Shown: in pieces, positions 15,142 through 22,246 of the stretch
Position numbering within the stretch: position 1 is the first letter of the stretch
Layout: every line of letters starts with the position of its first letter
Source: Deinococcus cellulosilyticus NBRC 106333 = KACC 11606
GTDB taxonomy: Bacteria > Deinococcota > Deinococci > Deinococcales > Deinococcaceae
DNA length: 27,101 bases
Reading direction: 5' to 3'
Assembly: GCF_007990775.1 (NCBI RefSeq)
Contig: NZ_BJXB01000046.1
Location: 1-27,101 of the forward strand
Notes under the pieces: generated by a model
The model's database searches: none
What the model saw: the letters and a program-made list of their open reading frames with translations, nothing else
What the model was told of the DNA's origin: nothing
Position numbers and translations under genes: made by a program

Positions 15142-15987
15142 ATGCTGACGCTGGACCGCAAGGACACCCCATCCATGATCGACACCACACAGACCGCCAT
15201 CTTCGTGCAGAACCTCAGAATGAGCTTTTCCAAACGGGTGGGCGGCAGCCTGCTGAAACCGAAAATCGAACACTTCCCGGCTGTGGACGACATCAGTTTT
15301 CAGGTGAACCGTGGCGAGATCTACGGAATTCTGGGCCCCAACGGCAGCGGCAAAAGCACCCTGATTCGCGCCATCTCCACCCTGCTGATTCCTGATTCTG
15401 GAGTTGTGAAGATCTTCGGACTGGACATCAAAAAAGATGAAGCAAAGATTCGCAAGATGCTCAACCGTGTCTCGGTCGATGCGGCCTTCTACAAGAAACT
15501 GAGTCCCAGAGAAAACCTCCTTTACAGTGCAGGCCTGTACGGCCTCCCACAGAAAGAAGCTGAACAAAAAAGTCTGGACATCCTCAAACGACTTGGCCTC
15601 AGGGAAAAAGCCTTCTATGAGCCCCTCGAAGAAATGTCACGGGGCATGCAGCAGAAAGTGGCAATTGCCCGCGCGTTCCTGGCCTCTCCGATTGTGGTGC
15701 TGCTGGATGAACCCACCACCGGCCTCGACCCCAAGAGCCGCAGAGATGTACAGGAATTCGTGCTGGAACTCCGGGATGTGCATGACGCCACCATCATCCT
15801 CACCACCCACGACATGCCCGAAGCCGAGAGGCTCTGTGACCGCATCGCCTTCATTCACAACGGCAAATTCGTGGCAGAGGGCACCGCAGCAGAACTGGTT
15901 GCAAAAGTGGGACCCGGCAAGACCCTGGAAGACGCGTTTATTGAACTGACCGGAGACGATCTGAACTCCGACGAGGAAGAGCAATGA
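15142..15987 (+). CDS. ABC exporter ATP-binding protein
   Basis: A 281-residue ABC ATPase. Walker A is GPNGSGKST (65-73), the signature is the variant MSRGMQQ (165-171), Walker B is VVLLDEP (185-191), the D-loop is GLD, and the H-loop histidine is H223 in LTTHD. The Q-loop region NRVSVDAAFYKKLSPREN lacks the usual glutamine, as in a subset of ABC-2 drug or polysaccharide exporters. It should power the permease encoded two genes on. I start at ATG 15142, with GGAGG 5-6 bases upstream. The frame is open back to ATG 15025, but that stretch is Arg-rich and spans the terminator. The stop overlaps the acetyltransferase start in ATGA. Confidence 0.93.
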   Translation: MLTLDRKDTPSMIDTTQTAIFVQNLRMSFSKRVGGSLLKPKIEHFPAVDDISFQVNRGEIYGILGPNGSGKSTLIRAISTLLIPDSGVVKIFGLDIKKDEAKIRKMLNRVSVDAAFYKKLSPRENLLYSAGLYGLPQKEAEQKSLDILKRLGLREKAFYEPLEEMSRGMQQKVAIARAFLASPIVVLLDEPTTGLDPKSRRDVQEFVLELRDVHDATIILTTHDMPEAERLCDRIAFIHNGKFVAEGTAAELVAKVGPGKTLEDAFIELTGDDLNSDEEEQ

Positions 15988-16853
15988 GAGAAGCCACCCC
16001 CGGCGATGTCCCAACCCTCGCCAGATTGATGGACCTCAGCAGAGATGGATGGACCGGATACACGCCGGTCAAGGTGAAAGAACTTGAGCACAGCCTCACC
16101 ACGGGTGAATTACAGGTGTACGTCCAGGAAGACTCCGCTGCGCTGGAAGTCTACCACCGCGAGAATGCAACGCAAATCATTTGCATGTACCCTTACTGTC
16201 ACCCTCAGGCTCCGAACAGCATGGAGGACGATTTGATCGCTTTCGCAAAACAACTGTCCAACACACGGCACATCCCGCTGGAAATCAGCGTGCCTCACAC
16301 CCGCGAGCGTGAGATTCAAAAATTGATTGCCCAGGGGTACGTGCACTCACGCACCTTCTACCGCATGTTCCTGCAAGGGGACAACCTCAAACAGGTGAAT
16401 GCTCCAGAACTCCCTTCTGGCTGGAGCTTCAAAACCGTGGGTGCTGCAGCTTTTCTGAATCTGCACAATGACGCCTTCAGAACCCATTATGGTTTCTCTC
16501 CCATGTCCCTGAAGACTGTGGAAGGCTGGTACAGTGAACCCGACTTCAATCCGCAGGACTGGCAGGCCCTGGTCGTGCACGGCAAGCCCGTGGCGTACTT
16601 CTCCATCGGCAAGCAGGAAGATGGGGGCCATGTGTACCTGCTGGGCACCATTCAGGAAGCCCAGGGTCAGGGTTACGGGCGCATCGCCCTGAGGCAGGCC
16701 TGTCACCTGCTGAAACAGCGTGGCGTGGACCGCATCCAGCTTGGTGTCGACACCGGCAACGAGAAGGCGCTGGACTTCTACAAGCGCATCGGGTTTGAAG
16801 TGGCCTACGCAAATTTGCGCTACCGTTACGAACCCAGAACCCTCACCCTTTAA
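15984..16853 (+). CDS. Two-domain GNAT acetyltransferase
   Basis: A 289-residue protein with two GNAT-like halves. The N-terminal half (about 1-130) opens with MREATPGDVPTLARLMD and ends IQKLIAQGYVHSRTFYRMFL. The C-terminal half (about 145-285) carries the acetyl-CoA-binding motif in LLGTIQEAQGQGYGRIAL (219-236) and NEKALDFYKRIGFEVAY at its end. The N-terminal half lacks a clear acetyl-CoA motif and is probably degenerate, as in MshD-type proteins. It would acetylate a small molecule or protein; the substrate is unknown. It overlaps the ATPase gene by 4 bases and sits between ATPase and permease, so an antibiotic or toxic metabolite handled by the transporter is a possible substrate. Confidence 0.88.
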   Translation: MREATPGDVPTLARLMDLSRDGWTGYTPVKVKELEHSLTTGELQVYVQEDSAALEVYHRENATQIICMYPYCHPQAPNSMEDDLIAFAKQLSNTRHIPLEISVPHTREREIQKLIAQGYVHSRTFYRMFLQGDNLKQVNAPELPSGWSFKTVGAAAFLNLHNDAFRTHYGFSPMSLKTVEGWYSEPDFNPQDWQALVVHGKPVAYFSIGKQEDGGHVYLLGTIQEAQGQGYGRIALRQACHLLKQRGVDRIQLGVDTGNEKALDFYKRIGFEVAYANLRYRYEPRTLTL

Positions 16854-16862
16854 GCAAGACCC

Positions 16863-16887
16863 GGGCGCATCCAGGTGCGCCCTTTTT
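16863..16887 (+). terminator. Terminator inside the ABC operon
   Basis: GGGCGCA (16863-16869) and TGCGCCC (16876-16882) form a perfect 7-base stem with a 6-base loop, followed by TTTTT. It separates the acetyltransferase from the permease gene and should reduce transcription of the permease or act as a second control point. Confidence 0.75.
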
Positions 16888-16910
16888 CATGACGTTTCAT
16901 GGAGGACCAC

Positions 16911-17759
16911 ATGCACAACACCCTCAAACCCGCCACAGGCATTTTGAAAGAGCTTCGGGCCGCCTGGGCTTTTGTCTTCCGGGACTGGAACCTGACCCGC
17001 AGGTACGCCTCCTGGGTGCTGGTGTTCACTGTCTACGACGTGGTGAACGCAGCCACCATCATGATGATCGGGATTGCAGCCAACAACCCCAGGCTGACTT
17101 TGACCCTGATTCTGGGTGCAGTGATGTGGTCCTTCCTGTCCCGCCTGTTCGGAGAAATTGCCCAGAGCATCGCCTATGAGCGCTGGGAGGGGACCATCGA
17201 GTACACCTTCATGGCTCCCGTTCACCGACTGACGCATCTGGTGGGCGTGTCCCTCTTTGCAGGATTTTACGCGCTGCTTCGCTGCATCATCGTTTTCGGA
17301 GTGCTGGTCCTGTTGACCAGTGTGGACGCCAGTCTGGTGAGCCTCCTGCAATGCCTGGTGGTGATGCTGGTCGCCTCGATGGGCTTCATGGGTCTGGGCC
17401 TCATCTGTGCTGTCTTCCCGGTGATGAGCACCGAAAATGGCGCACAGGCCACCAACATCGTGCAGGCATTGTTCCTGCTGATCTCCGGGGTGTACGCTCC
17501 AGTCAGCGTACTTCCAGGGTGGTTGCAAGCCGTCTCAGCATTGAGTCCTGCCACTTACGCCCTGAATGCCTGCCGCAAACTGCTGGGCATTGATCACAAC
17601 GGGACCAAAATCATGGAGGGGGTCAACCTCGGTGGGGTTCTGCCTGAACTGGGCATCCTGCTGCTGTTTGGCGTGGTCACCATCCCACTGGGTCTGTTTG
17701 TGTTCAGCAAGGCCGAAACCTGGGCGAAAAGGACCGGGAAGTTGAAGCGGGTGGGATAA
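16911..17759 (+). CDS. ABC-2 type transporter permease
   Basis: A 282-residue inner membrane permease of the ABC-2 family with about six helices. A cytoplasmic N terminus, RAAWAFVFRDWNLTRRYASWVL, leads into helix 1. AYERWEGTIEYTFMAPVHRLTHLVG (after helix 2) is the coupling region typical of these exporters. VQALFLLISGVYAPVSVLPGWLQAVSALSPATYALNACR, after helix 5, is the hallmark of drug and polysaccharide ABC-2 permeases. It should form the membrane part for the ATPase at 15142. I start at ATG 16911, which has GGAGG at 5-base spacing; the ATG at 16899 includes that ribosome site within the gene and is unlikely. Confidence 0.92.
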   Translation: MHNTLKPATGILKELRAAWAFVFRDWNLTRRYASWVLVFTVYDVVNAATIMMIGIAANNPRLTLTLILGAVMWSFLSRLFGEIAQSIAYERWEGTIEYTFMAPVHRLTHLVGVSLFAGFYALLRCIIVFGVLVLLTSVDASLVSLLQCLVVMLVASMGFMGLGLICAVFPVMSTENGAQATNIVQALFLLISGVYAPVSVLPGWLQAVSALSPATYALNACRKLLGIDHNGTKIMEGVNLGGVLPELGILLLFGVVTIPLGLFVFSKAETWAKRTGKLKRVG

Positions 17760-17774
17760 CCTGACCTCAATGGA

Positions 17775-17804
17775 AAAACAGACCCCAACTGGGGTCTGTT
17801 TTCT
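17775..17804. terminator. Bidirectional terminator after the ABC operon
   Basis: AAAACAGACCCC and GGGGTCTGTTTT form a perfect 12-base stem around AACT, with T runs on both strands. It ends the operon on the plus strand and would stop any minus-strand transcript coming from 18014. Confidence 0.92.
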
Positions 17805-17819
17805 CTTGTCGCGTAGCAA

Positions 17820-18014
17820 GAATTCCTCAAATGGTGGAACCATTGACCTGTGCCAGGAGAGCTGTATGTTTCTCAAGATTCCTGAACGTTCCAGTCGCTT
17901 TGCTCCGCAGGAAACACTGCAATGCTGCTTGCGGACATCAACAGGAAGAACAATGACTCTTCTGCCTTCTGTGATGATTGACTCCTGTTTGGACCGCTGT
18001 GTTAAAATTAACAC
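17820..18014 (-). pseudogene. CsrA-like reading frame, possibly broken
   Basis: Reading down from GTG 18014, the first 51 residues resemble the RNA-binding regulator CsrA: MLILT at the start, ESII at 11-14, RVIVLPVD at 19-26, and ERSGILRNIQ at 42-51. In the last stretch Arg43, Ile46, Ile50 and Gln51 match the HRxEIYxxIQ region of CsrA, including the RNA-binding Arg, with one residue fewer overall. CATAAT (18021-18026, minus strand) ends 6 bases before the GTG, a leaderless layout. However, the frame has no stop until 17535, running through the terminator and antisense to the permease gene; a one-base shift would reach a TGA soon after the CsrA-like part. It may be a remnant, an extended gene or a chance match. 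Confidence 0.35.
17978..18008 (+). promoter_or_regulatory. Leaderless promoter and palindrome of the membrane protein gene
   Basis: TTGACT (17978-17983), a 19-base spacer and TAAAAT (18003-18008) precede the ATG at 18015 by 6 bases, so transcription would start at the start codon. The -10 box lies inside the 18-base palindrome TGTGTTAAAATTAACACA (17998-18015), a candidate operator. Confidence 0.55.
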
Positions 18015-18458
18015 ATGAATATTATGCCAGATGTGTCAGAGATCAGTGAAAATTCAAACGAAGAAGAAATTTTAAAAGAGAAGGCTCTATACATTTTATA
18101 TGTACTGTGGAGTTCGCGTCACAGCTCTTTTATTGTACTTGTTTTCCCGGTGATCCTATGGATATTTTGCCTCGCTCCTGCAATGATGATTGCGGAGCTG
18201 AAGGGTCTCATTGCGATCACTGCCCTGGTTGGAATTCTGGAGTTGTGTCTTCTTGTTTTGTGTCTTTATCAGCTCTATTATGTCGCTCCATGTGTACAAC
18301 AGTGGTGCCGTCAGAAAAAATACAGGCAGGTGGTCGAAACATATCCACGTTATCTGATGTATTCCGTGGGTCCTGGTCCACGAAGCAGAAAATTTGATGC
18401 AGACGGCGCAGATTTTGATGGTGGTGATGGTGGTGATGGTGGTGGCGATGGCGACTGA
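18015..18458 (+). CDS. Membrane protein with Asp/Gly-rich tail, unknown function
   Basis: A 147-residue protein I do not recognise. An acidic N terminus (EISENSNEEEILKEK) is followed by two hydrophobic segments, about residues 38-58 and 64-88, then a basic stretch (WCRQKKYRQVVETYPRYLMY). It ends in a low-complexity tail, DADGADFDGGDGGDGGGDGD, encoded by GGTGAT-type repeats; a Gly/Asp tail could be flexible or bind cations. Start ATG 18015 has no ribosome site but a -10 box 6 bases upstream. The start codon directly abuts the GTG of the CsrA-like frame on the other strand. Base composition here is visibly richer in A and T than in neighbouring genes, suggesting a foreign origin. Confidence 0.6.
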   Translation: MNIMPDVSEISENSNEEEILKEKALYILYVLWSSRHSSFIVLVFPVILWIFCLAPAMMIAELKGLIAITALVGILELCLLVLCLYQLYYVAPCVQQWCRQKKYRQVVETYPRYLMYSVGPGPRSRKFDADGADFDGGDGGDGGGDGD

Positions 18459-18907
18459 CCCATGTTTGTCTTGCAGAACAATCTCCGAAGCACTTTTAAG
18501 TGGTAGAAAGCGATGTCTAAAATGAGAATCAAAGAGTAGTAAAGCAAAAGAATCAAAGTAGTTAAAATCTTGGCTCCAAGATTGAAACATCCGCTTCTCT
18601 GTTAAATGTGGTTAAGAAAATATTATGGACATTTGAATCATCTATCAAAGTAAAACTGCAATCAATGTGTAAATCATAAAAGCAGAATATCCAAATAGCT
18701 GAAAACTTTTCTTTTCGAGAGGGGTTTTAAAATCATTCGTGTTGTCGGCATTGAAGAAAGTGATATGTGAGGTTTTGATTTTCATTGAAAACAATGGTTC
18801 TTATGCTCTGTGTCAATGTGAAGCGAGTGTTGTTTCCTGGCGAGCCATCAGGGCAGCATGGCCTGCTGAGAACGCGCGGTGCTGCTCTGGAGGTTTTTTT
18901 GAGGCTT
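18459..18907. other. AT-rich intergenic region without recognisable gene
   Basis: About 450 bases between the Asp/Gly-tailed protein and the MFS gene. It is clearly AT-rich up to about 18820, with frequent stops on both strands. The short open frames are without ribosome sites or recognisable products. I see no tRNA, transposase or clear inverted ends. It may be the decayed part of an inserted segment. Confidence 0.5.
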
Positions 18908-20119
18908 TCATGCAGCGGCAGAGGAAAGGCCAGAACCTGATCGCCTCCACCCAAAATTCGCTACCCCTGCAGCCACCACCTGAGAACCCATCAGGGTCAG
19001 TACGGCTCCGGTCCAGCCAAAGTGGGTGAACATGAAACCCACGAGCAGGGTGGAGAAGGCTCCGCCCCCGTAATAGCAGAGGTTGTAAAGTCCTGAGGCC
19101 AGTGACCGGGCGTAGGTGGCATTTGCAGCGACATAGCTTGTGGCGGCAGCCTGGGCCACGAAGACGCCGGAAGAGGCCAGAACCAGCCCCAGCAGGATGG
19201 TGTAAAGGCTGGGCGTCAGGGTGAGCAGCATGCCCAGACTGGAGGCGCACATGGCGAGGATCAGGGCTTTGCTGTTGCCCAGTTTTGCAATCCACTTGCC
19301 TGACAGGGGCGTGATGACCATGCCGATCAGGTACACCGTGAACAGGAAGCCCAGGGTGGCAGGTCCCAGGTTGTAAGGGGCATCTGACAGGTGGTAATTC
19401 ACGTAAGTGAACAGTCCGGTCAGCGAAAAGAGGGTGAAGAAGCCCACGGTGTTGGCGGTGACCAGTTTCGGGTTGCTCAGGTGGCCTTTGATGGACTGCA
19501 GAGCATCACCGAGTTTGCGCTGGGGGATGAAGTTTCTGGACTGGGGCAGCATCCACTGGCACAGCAGGGCTCCCAGCAGGTTGAGGCCTCCCAGCACATA
19601 AAAAGCAGTCTGCCAGCTGTAATGCTCAGTGATGATCCCGGAAACCAGCCGTCCCAGAAAGCCTCCGAGCACCGAACCTGAGACGTAAGCGGCCAGCATG
19701 TAGGAGATGCGGTCTTTTGGGAACTCTTCGCTGACGTAGGCCATGCTGACCACGGTGATGCCTGGAATGATGAGGCCTTGCAGGAAGCGCCAGAAGACGA
19801 GTTCCTGCAGACTGCCCGAAAAGCCAGCAAGCAGGGTGGGAATGGCGAGCAGGATCAGGGTGGCAATCAGGACCCTTTTGCGGCCCACTGCATCTGCAAT
19901 CAGTCCCATGATCGGAGACATGAGGGCCATGGCGAGGGTGGTTGCTCCGATGGTTGCTCCGGTGGCCACTGCACTGGCATGGAAGTCCCTGGAGAGTTCG
20001 GGAAGGATGGACTGGGTGCTGTACACGCACATGAACACGCAGGTGCCCAGAAAGCCCAGGATGAAGCGGGAAGCCAGGCGGGTCTCGGTCGTTGCAGTGG
20101 GGCGGGTCAGCACGGTCAT
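18908..20119 (-). CDS. MFS transporter
   Basis: A 403-residue, 12-helix major facilitator. The helix 2-3 loop motif is GLIADAVGRKRVLI (72-85), and later helices show GxxxG-type patterns such as YVSGSVLGGFLGRLVSGII. The sequence resembles the YnfM/YybF-like branch of drug-efflux MFS proteins; the substrate is unknown. AGGAG lies 5 bases before the ATG. It is divergent from a LysR regulator gene, the usual pairing for an inducible efflux pump, so the regulator probably controls it. A distant promoter candidate, TTGGTA/TACACT with 19-base spacing (20231-20261, minus strand), would give a leader of about 100 bases. Confidence 0.9.
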   Translation of the reverse strand: MTVLTRPTATTETRLASRFILGFLGTCVFMCVYSTQSILPELSRDFHASAVATGATIGATTLAMALMSPIMGLIADAVGRKRVLIATLILLAIPTLLAGFSGSLQELVFWRFLQGLIIPGITVVSMAYVSEEFPKDRISYMLAAYVSGSVLGGFLGRLVSGIITEHYSWQTAFYVLGGLNLLGALLCQWMLPQSRNFIPQRKLGDALQSIKGHLSNPKLVTANTVGFFTLFSLTGLFTYVNYHLSDAPYNLGPATLGFLFTVYLIGMVITPLSGKWIAKLGNSKALILAMCASSLGMLLTLTPSLYTILLGLVLASSGVFVAQAAATSYVAANATYARSLASGLYNLCYYGGGAFSTLLVGFMFTHFGWTGAVLTLMGSQVVAAGVANFGWRRSGSGLSSAAA

Positions 20120-20282
20120 GGGTCACTCCTGAAACAGGGAAGACGTCCTGAGAGGTTCACACTCAGGGCTGAGAGAGAATGGATTTTCTGGGATGGGAAA
20201 CCGCTGCTGGGGATTTCCCTGATGCATTCCAGTGTAGTCCTGCCAGTACATGCAATACCAATACATTTTCGAGTGGACTTTC

Positions 20283-20323
20283 ATTCGTTTTGCGAATCAA
20301 GCTTCAGGGCTTTAAGCTGAAGC
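20283..20323. promoter_or_regulatory. Inverted repeats in the MFS-LysR intergenic region
   Basis: ATTCG-TTTTG-CGAAT (20283-20297) is a perfect palindrome that contains the T-N11-A pattern of LysR-type operators. A second inverted repeat, GCTTCAG (20301-20307) and CTGAAGC (20317-20323), abuts the LysR ATG and could be the autoregulatory site. Confidence 0.5.
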
Positions 20324-21208
20324 ATGGAACTCCGGCACCTCAGGTACTTTGTGGCCGTGGCAGAAGAGAAGCACTTCGGGCGTGCCGCAGAACGGCTCTT
20401 CATCACCCAGCCGCCACTCAGCCAGCAGATCCGTCACCTTGAGGAGGAACTCGGGGTCAAACTCCTGAAGCGCACCACCCAGAAAGTGGAACTTACTGAG
20501 GCCGGAAAGGTCTTTCTGGAGGAGGCCCGCACCACCCTGGAGCATGCAGACCGGGCCATCAGTGCCGCCAGAAGGGTGGGACGCAGCGAGGCAAGCAGGC
20601 TGGAACTGGCCTTCATTGCCTCCGTTGCATCTTCCATCCTGACGCCCCTGCTGGTGGCTTTTAAAAATGCCCATCCAGAGGTGAATGTGAACCTCGCTTT
20701 CATGCGCACCTCGGATCAGATTCCAGCTTTGCAAGAAGGCCAGATTGATGCGGGTTTTGTGCGCCTTCCCTTCAGTGGTCAGGGTCTGGTTCTGGAGGAG
20801 GTTGCCAGAGACCGCTTCGTGGCCCTGCTGCCTCCAGACCATGCTCTGGCAGGGCAGGAAAAAATCAACCTGCTGGACCTGAAAGACGCCCCTTTCATCA
20901 CCACGGAGCCACAGGCCTCGCCGGATTTTCAGACGGTGCTCTTAGAGATGTGCGCCAAAGCAGGATTCAGGCCCAGCATTGTGCAGGAGGCAGGGAACCT
21001 GCAGGCTGTGGTGACCCTTGTTGCAGCAGGCATGGGGGTTTCTCTGGTGCCTGAAGGGGTGGCGGAGACTGCGCCGCCAGAAACCCACACCCGGGAAATC
21101 GACATGGAACCCACCTGGTCCAGCATGGCCATTGCATACCGCAGAGACAACAGAAGCAAGACCCTTTCGAAGTTTCTGTCTGTGCTGCACACCCAGCTTG
21201 GCAGATGA
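20324..21208 (+). CDS. LysR family transcriptional regulator
   Basis: A 294-residue LysR regulator. The winged helix-turn-helix covers residues 1-60 and is canonical: MELRHLRYFVAVAEEKHFGRAAERLFITQPPLSQQIRHLEEELGVKLL (in parts) followed by RTTQKVELTEAG. The rest is the type 2 periplasmic-binding fold (ASRLELAFIASVASSILTPLLVAF onward) that senses a small effector. GRAAERLFITQPPLSQQI resembles the BenM/CatM-like group, but the effector cannot be named. It is divergent from the MFS gene and probably regulates that gene and itself from the palindromes between them. Confidence 0.93.
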   Translation: MELRHLRYFVAVAEEKHFGRAAERLFITQPPLSQQIRHLEEELGVKLLKRTTQKVELTEAGKVFLEEARTTLEHADRAISAARRVGRSEASRLELAFIASVASSILTPLLVAFKNAHPEVNVNLAFMRTSDQIPALQEGQIDAGFVRLPFSGQGLVLEEVARDRFVALLPPDHALAGQEKINLLDLKDAPFITTEPQASPDFQTVLLEMCAKAGFRPSIVQEAGNLQAVVTLVAAGMGVSLVPEGVAETAPPETHTREIDMEPTWSSMAIAYRRDNRSKTLSKFLSVLHTQLGR

Positions 21209-21288
21209 GGTTTTGAAGAGGGTGGGCTGGGCTACAAAGCCACTTGCATCAAAATGCAGATCTGGTGAGAGGCATCCAAAAACAGGCA

Positions 21289-21318
21289 TTCCCCCTGAAG
21301 CCACGCTGACAGGGGGAA
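21289..21318. terminator. Hairpin between convergent LysR and LysM-NlpC genes
   Basis: TTCCCCCTG (21289-21297) and CAGGGGGAA (21310-21318) pair perfectly over 9 bases with a 12-base loop. On the minus strand a TTTTT run follows a few bases later, so it most likely ends the LysM-NlpC transcript. Confidence 0.55.
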
Positions 21319-21339
21319 CAACTCAAAATGTGAAGTTTA

Positions 21340-21960
21340 TTAGCGTCCAAGCACCCGGCGGGCACCCACATAGGTGCTGCGGTAGTACGCTTCGTTGATG
21401 TTGCTGACAATCACACCCGTGCGGGGAGTGCTGGCATGGATGAACTGACCGTCGCCGAGGTAGAGGCCCACATGGGAGATCCCTCTGCCACCTGTAGCGA
21501 AGAAGACCAGATCACCTTCCAGCAGGTTGGCCTTGGAGACAGGGCTGCCGTAGTTGTACTGGCCCGCGCTGGAATGGGGGAGGTTCACACCCATCTGCTT
21601 CATGACGGCCATGGTGAAACCAGAGCAATCGATGCCGCGTTTGGACACTCCACCATACACGTAAGGAACCCCGCGCCATGAGGCGGCGATCACACGCACC
21701 TGACTGTTGCGGGTGCTAACCTGTGTTTTGACAGGGGCTTTGGGGGCTGTGGCTGCAGCGCTCTTGGCACCGAGCTTGAGTTTCTGGCCAATTTTTAAAG
21801 TCGAGCTGGACAGTCCGTTCAGCTTGACCAGGGATTCGATGGAGACTTTGGTGGTGCGAGAGATGCTGCTGAGGGTATCTCCCGACTTCACCGTATAGGT
21901 GCCAGCGGCCTGCGCCATGGAGAGACAGAGCAGGAATACAAAAAGCAGAACTTTCCTCAT
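21340..21960 (-). CDS. LysM-NlpC/P60 cell wall endopeptidase
   Basis: A 206-residue secreted peptidoglycan hydrolase. The signal peptide is MRKVLLFVFLLCLSMAQA (1-18). One LysM domain (about 22-64, TYTVKSGDTLSSISRTTKVS...LKIGQKLKL) binds the wall. An Ala/Pro/Lys linker (65-85) leads to the NlpC/P60 domain. Catalytic C112 is in GIDCSGF, the histidine H163 in ISHVGLYLGD, and H175 in FIHAST completes the site. It should cut peptide stems between D-Glu and the diamino acid. I start at ATG 21960, because the signal peptide then begins correctly and TATCAT (21968-21973, minus strand) lies 7 bases upstream; the longer frame to 21996 adds an unlikely N terminus. Confidence 0.92.
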   Translation of the reverse strand: MRKVLLFVFLLCLSMAQAAGTYTVKSGDTLSSISRTTKVSIESLVKLNGLSSSTLKIGQKLKLGAKSAAATAPKAPVKTQVSTRNSQVRVIAASWRGVPYVYGGVSKRGIDCSGFTMAVMKQMGVNLPHSSAGQYNYGSPVSKANLLEGDLVFFATGGRGISHVGLYLGDGQFIHASTPRTGVIVSNINEAYYRSTYVGARRVLGR

Positions 21961-22124
21961 CGCAAGAATGATAACATCTGTGAGAAATTTCTCCATTCAT
22001 GCATTTATGAGAGCAGAATTCACGCTTCCAGAAGATGCTCCTGAAGCCAGGGTGAGAAACTGAAGGAACCCTGAATTCACACTTTCTAATCAGTATATCA
22101 TCTGACTTTCATTAAAGAGGTGCG

Positions 22125-22160
22125 TTGACACCCCCAAAATGCTCTTTTTATAATAAGAGC
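22125..22160 (+). promoter_or_regulatory. Consensus promoter with overlapping palindrome
   Basis: TTGACA (22125-22130), 18 bases, and TATAAT (22149-22154): both boxes match the sigma-70 consensus exactly. GCTCTT (22141-22146) and AAGAGC (22155-22160) flank the -10 as an inverted repeat, a possible operator that would keep such a strong promoter in check. Confidence 0.8.
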
Positions 22161-22218
22161 GTCATGACCATTTCAAGGACCATCCCTGCTCACATCAGTT
22201 GTGACGCGGGTTTTTTTT
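22159..22218 (+). terminator. Leader terminator or end of a short RNA
   Basis: GCGTCATGAC (22159-22168) pairs with GTTGTGACGC (22198-22207) through 10 pairs, including two G-U, followed by GGG and eight T (22211-22218). A second possible stem is TCAC/GTGA. Transcription starting near 22161 would be cut at about 58 bases, before the gene at 22247. It is either an attenuator or the 3' end of a small RNA. Confidence 0.6.
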
Positions 22219-22246
22219 CGTGCCATGACGGAAAGGTAGGCAAACA

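Noticed and set aside
18418..18450. GGTGAT-type short repeat as a possible CRISPR or tandem array
   Set aside because: It is a coding low-complexity repeat for Gly/Asp with no spacers.
18156..18590. 144-codon minus-strand frame opposite the Asp/Gly-tailed protein
   Set aside because: Its repeats (TTITTITTI) are the complement of the GGTGAT tail, and there is no start signal.
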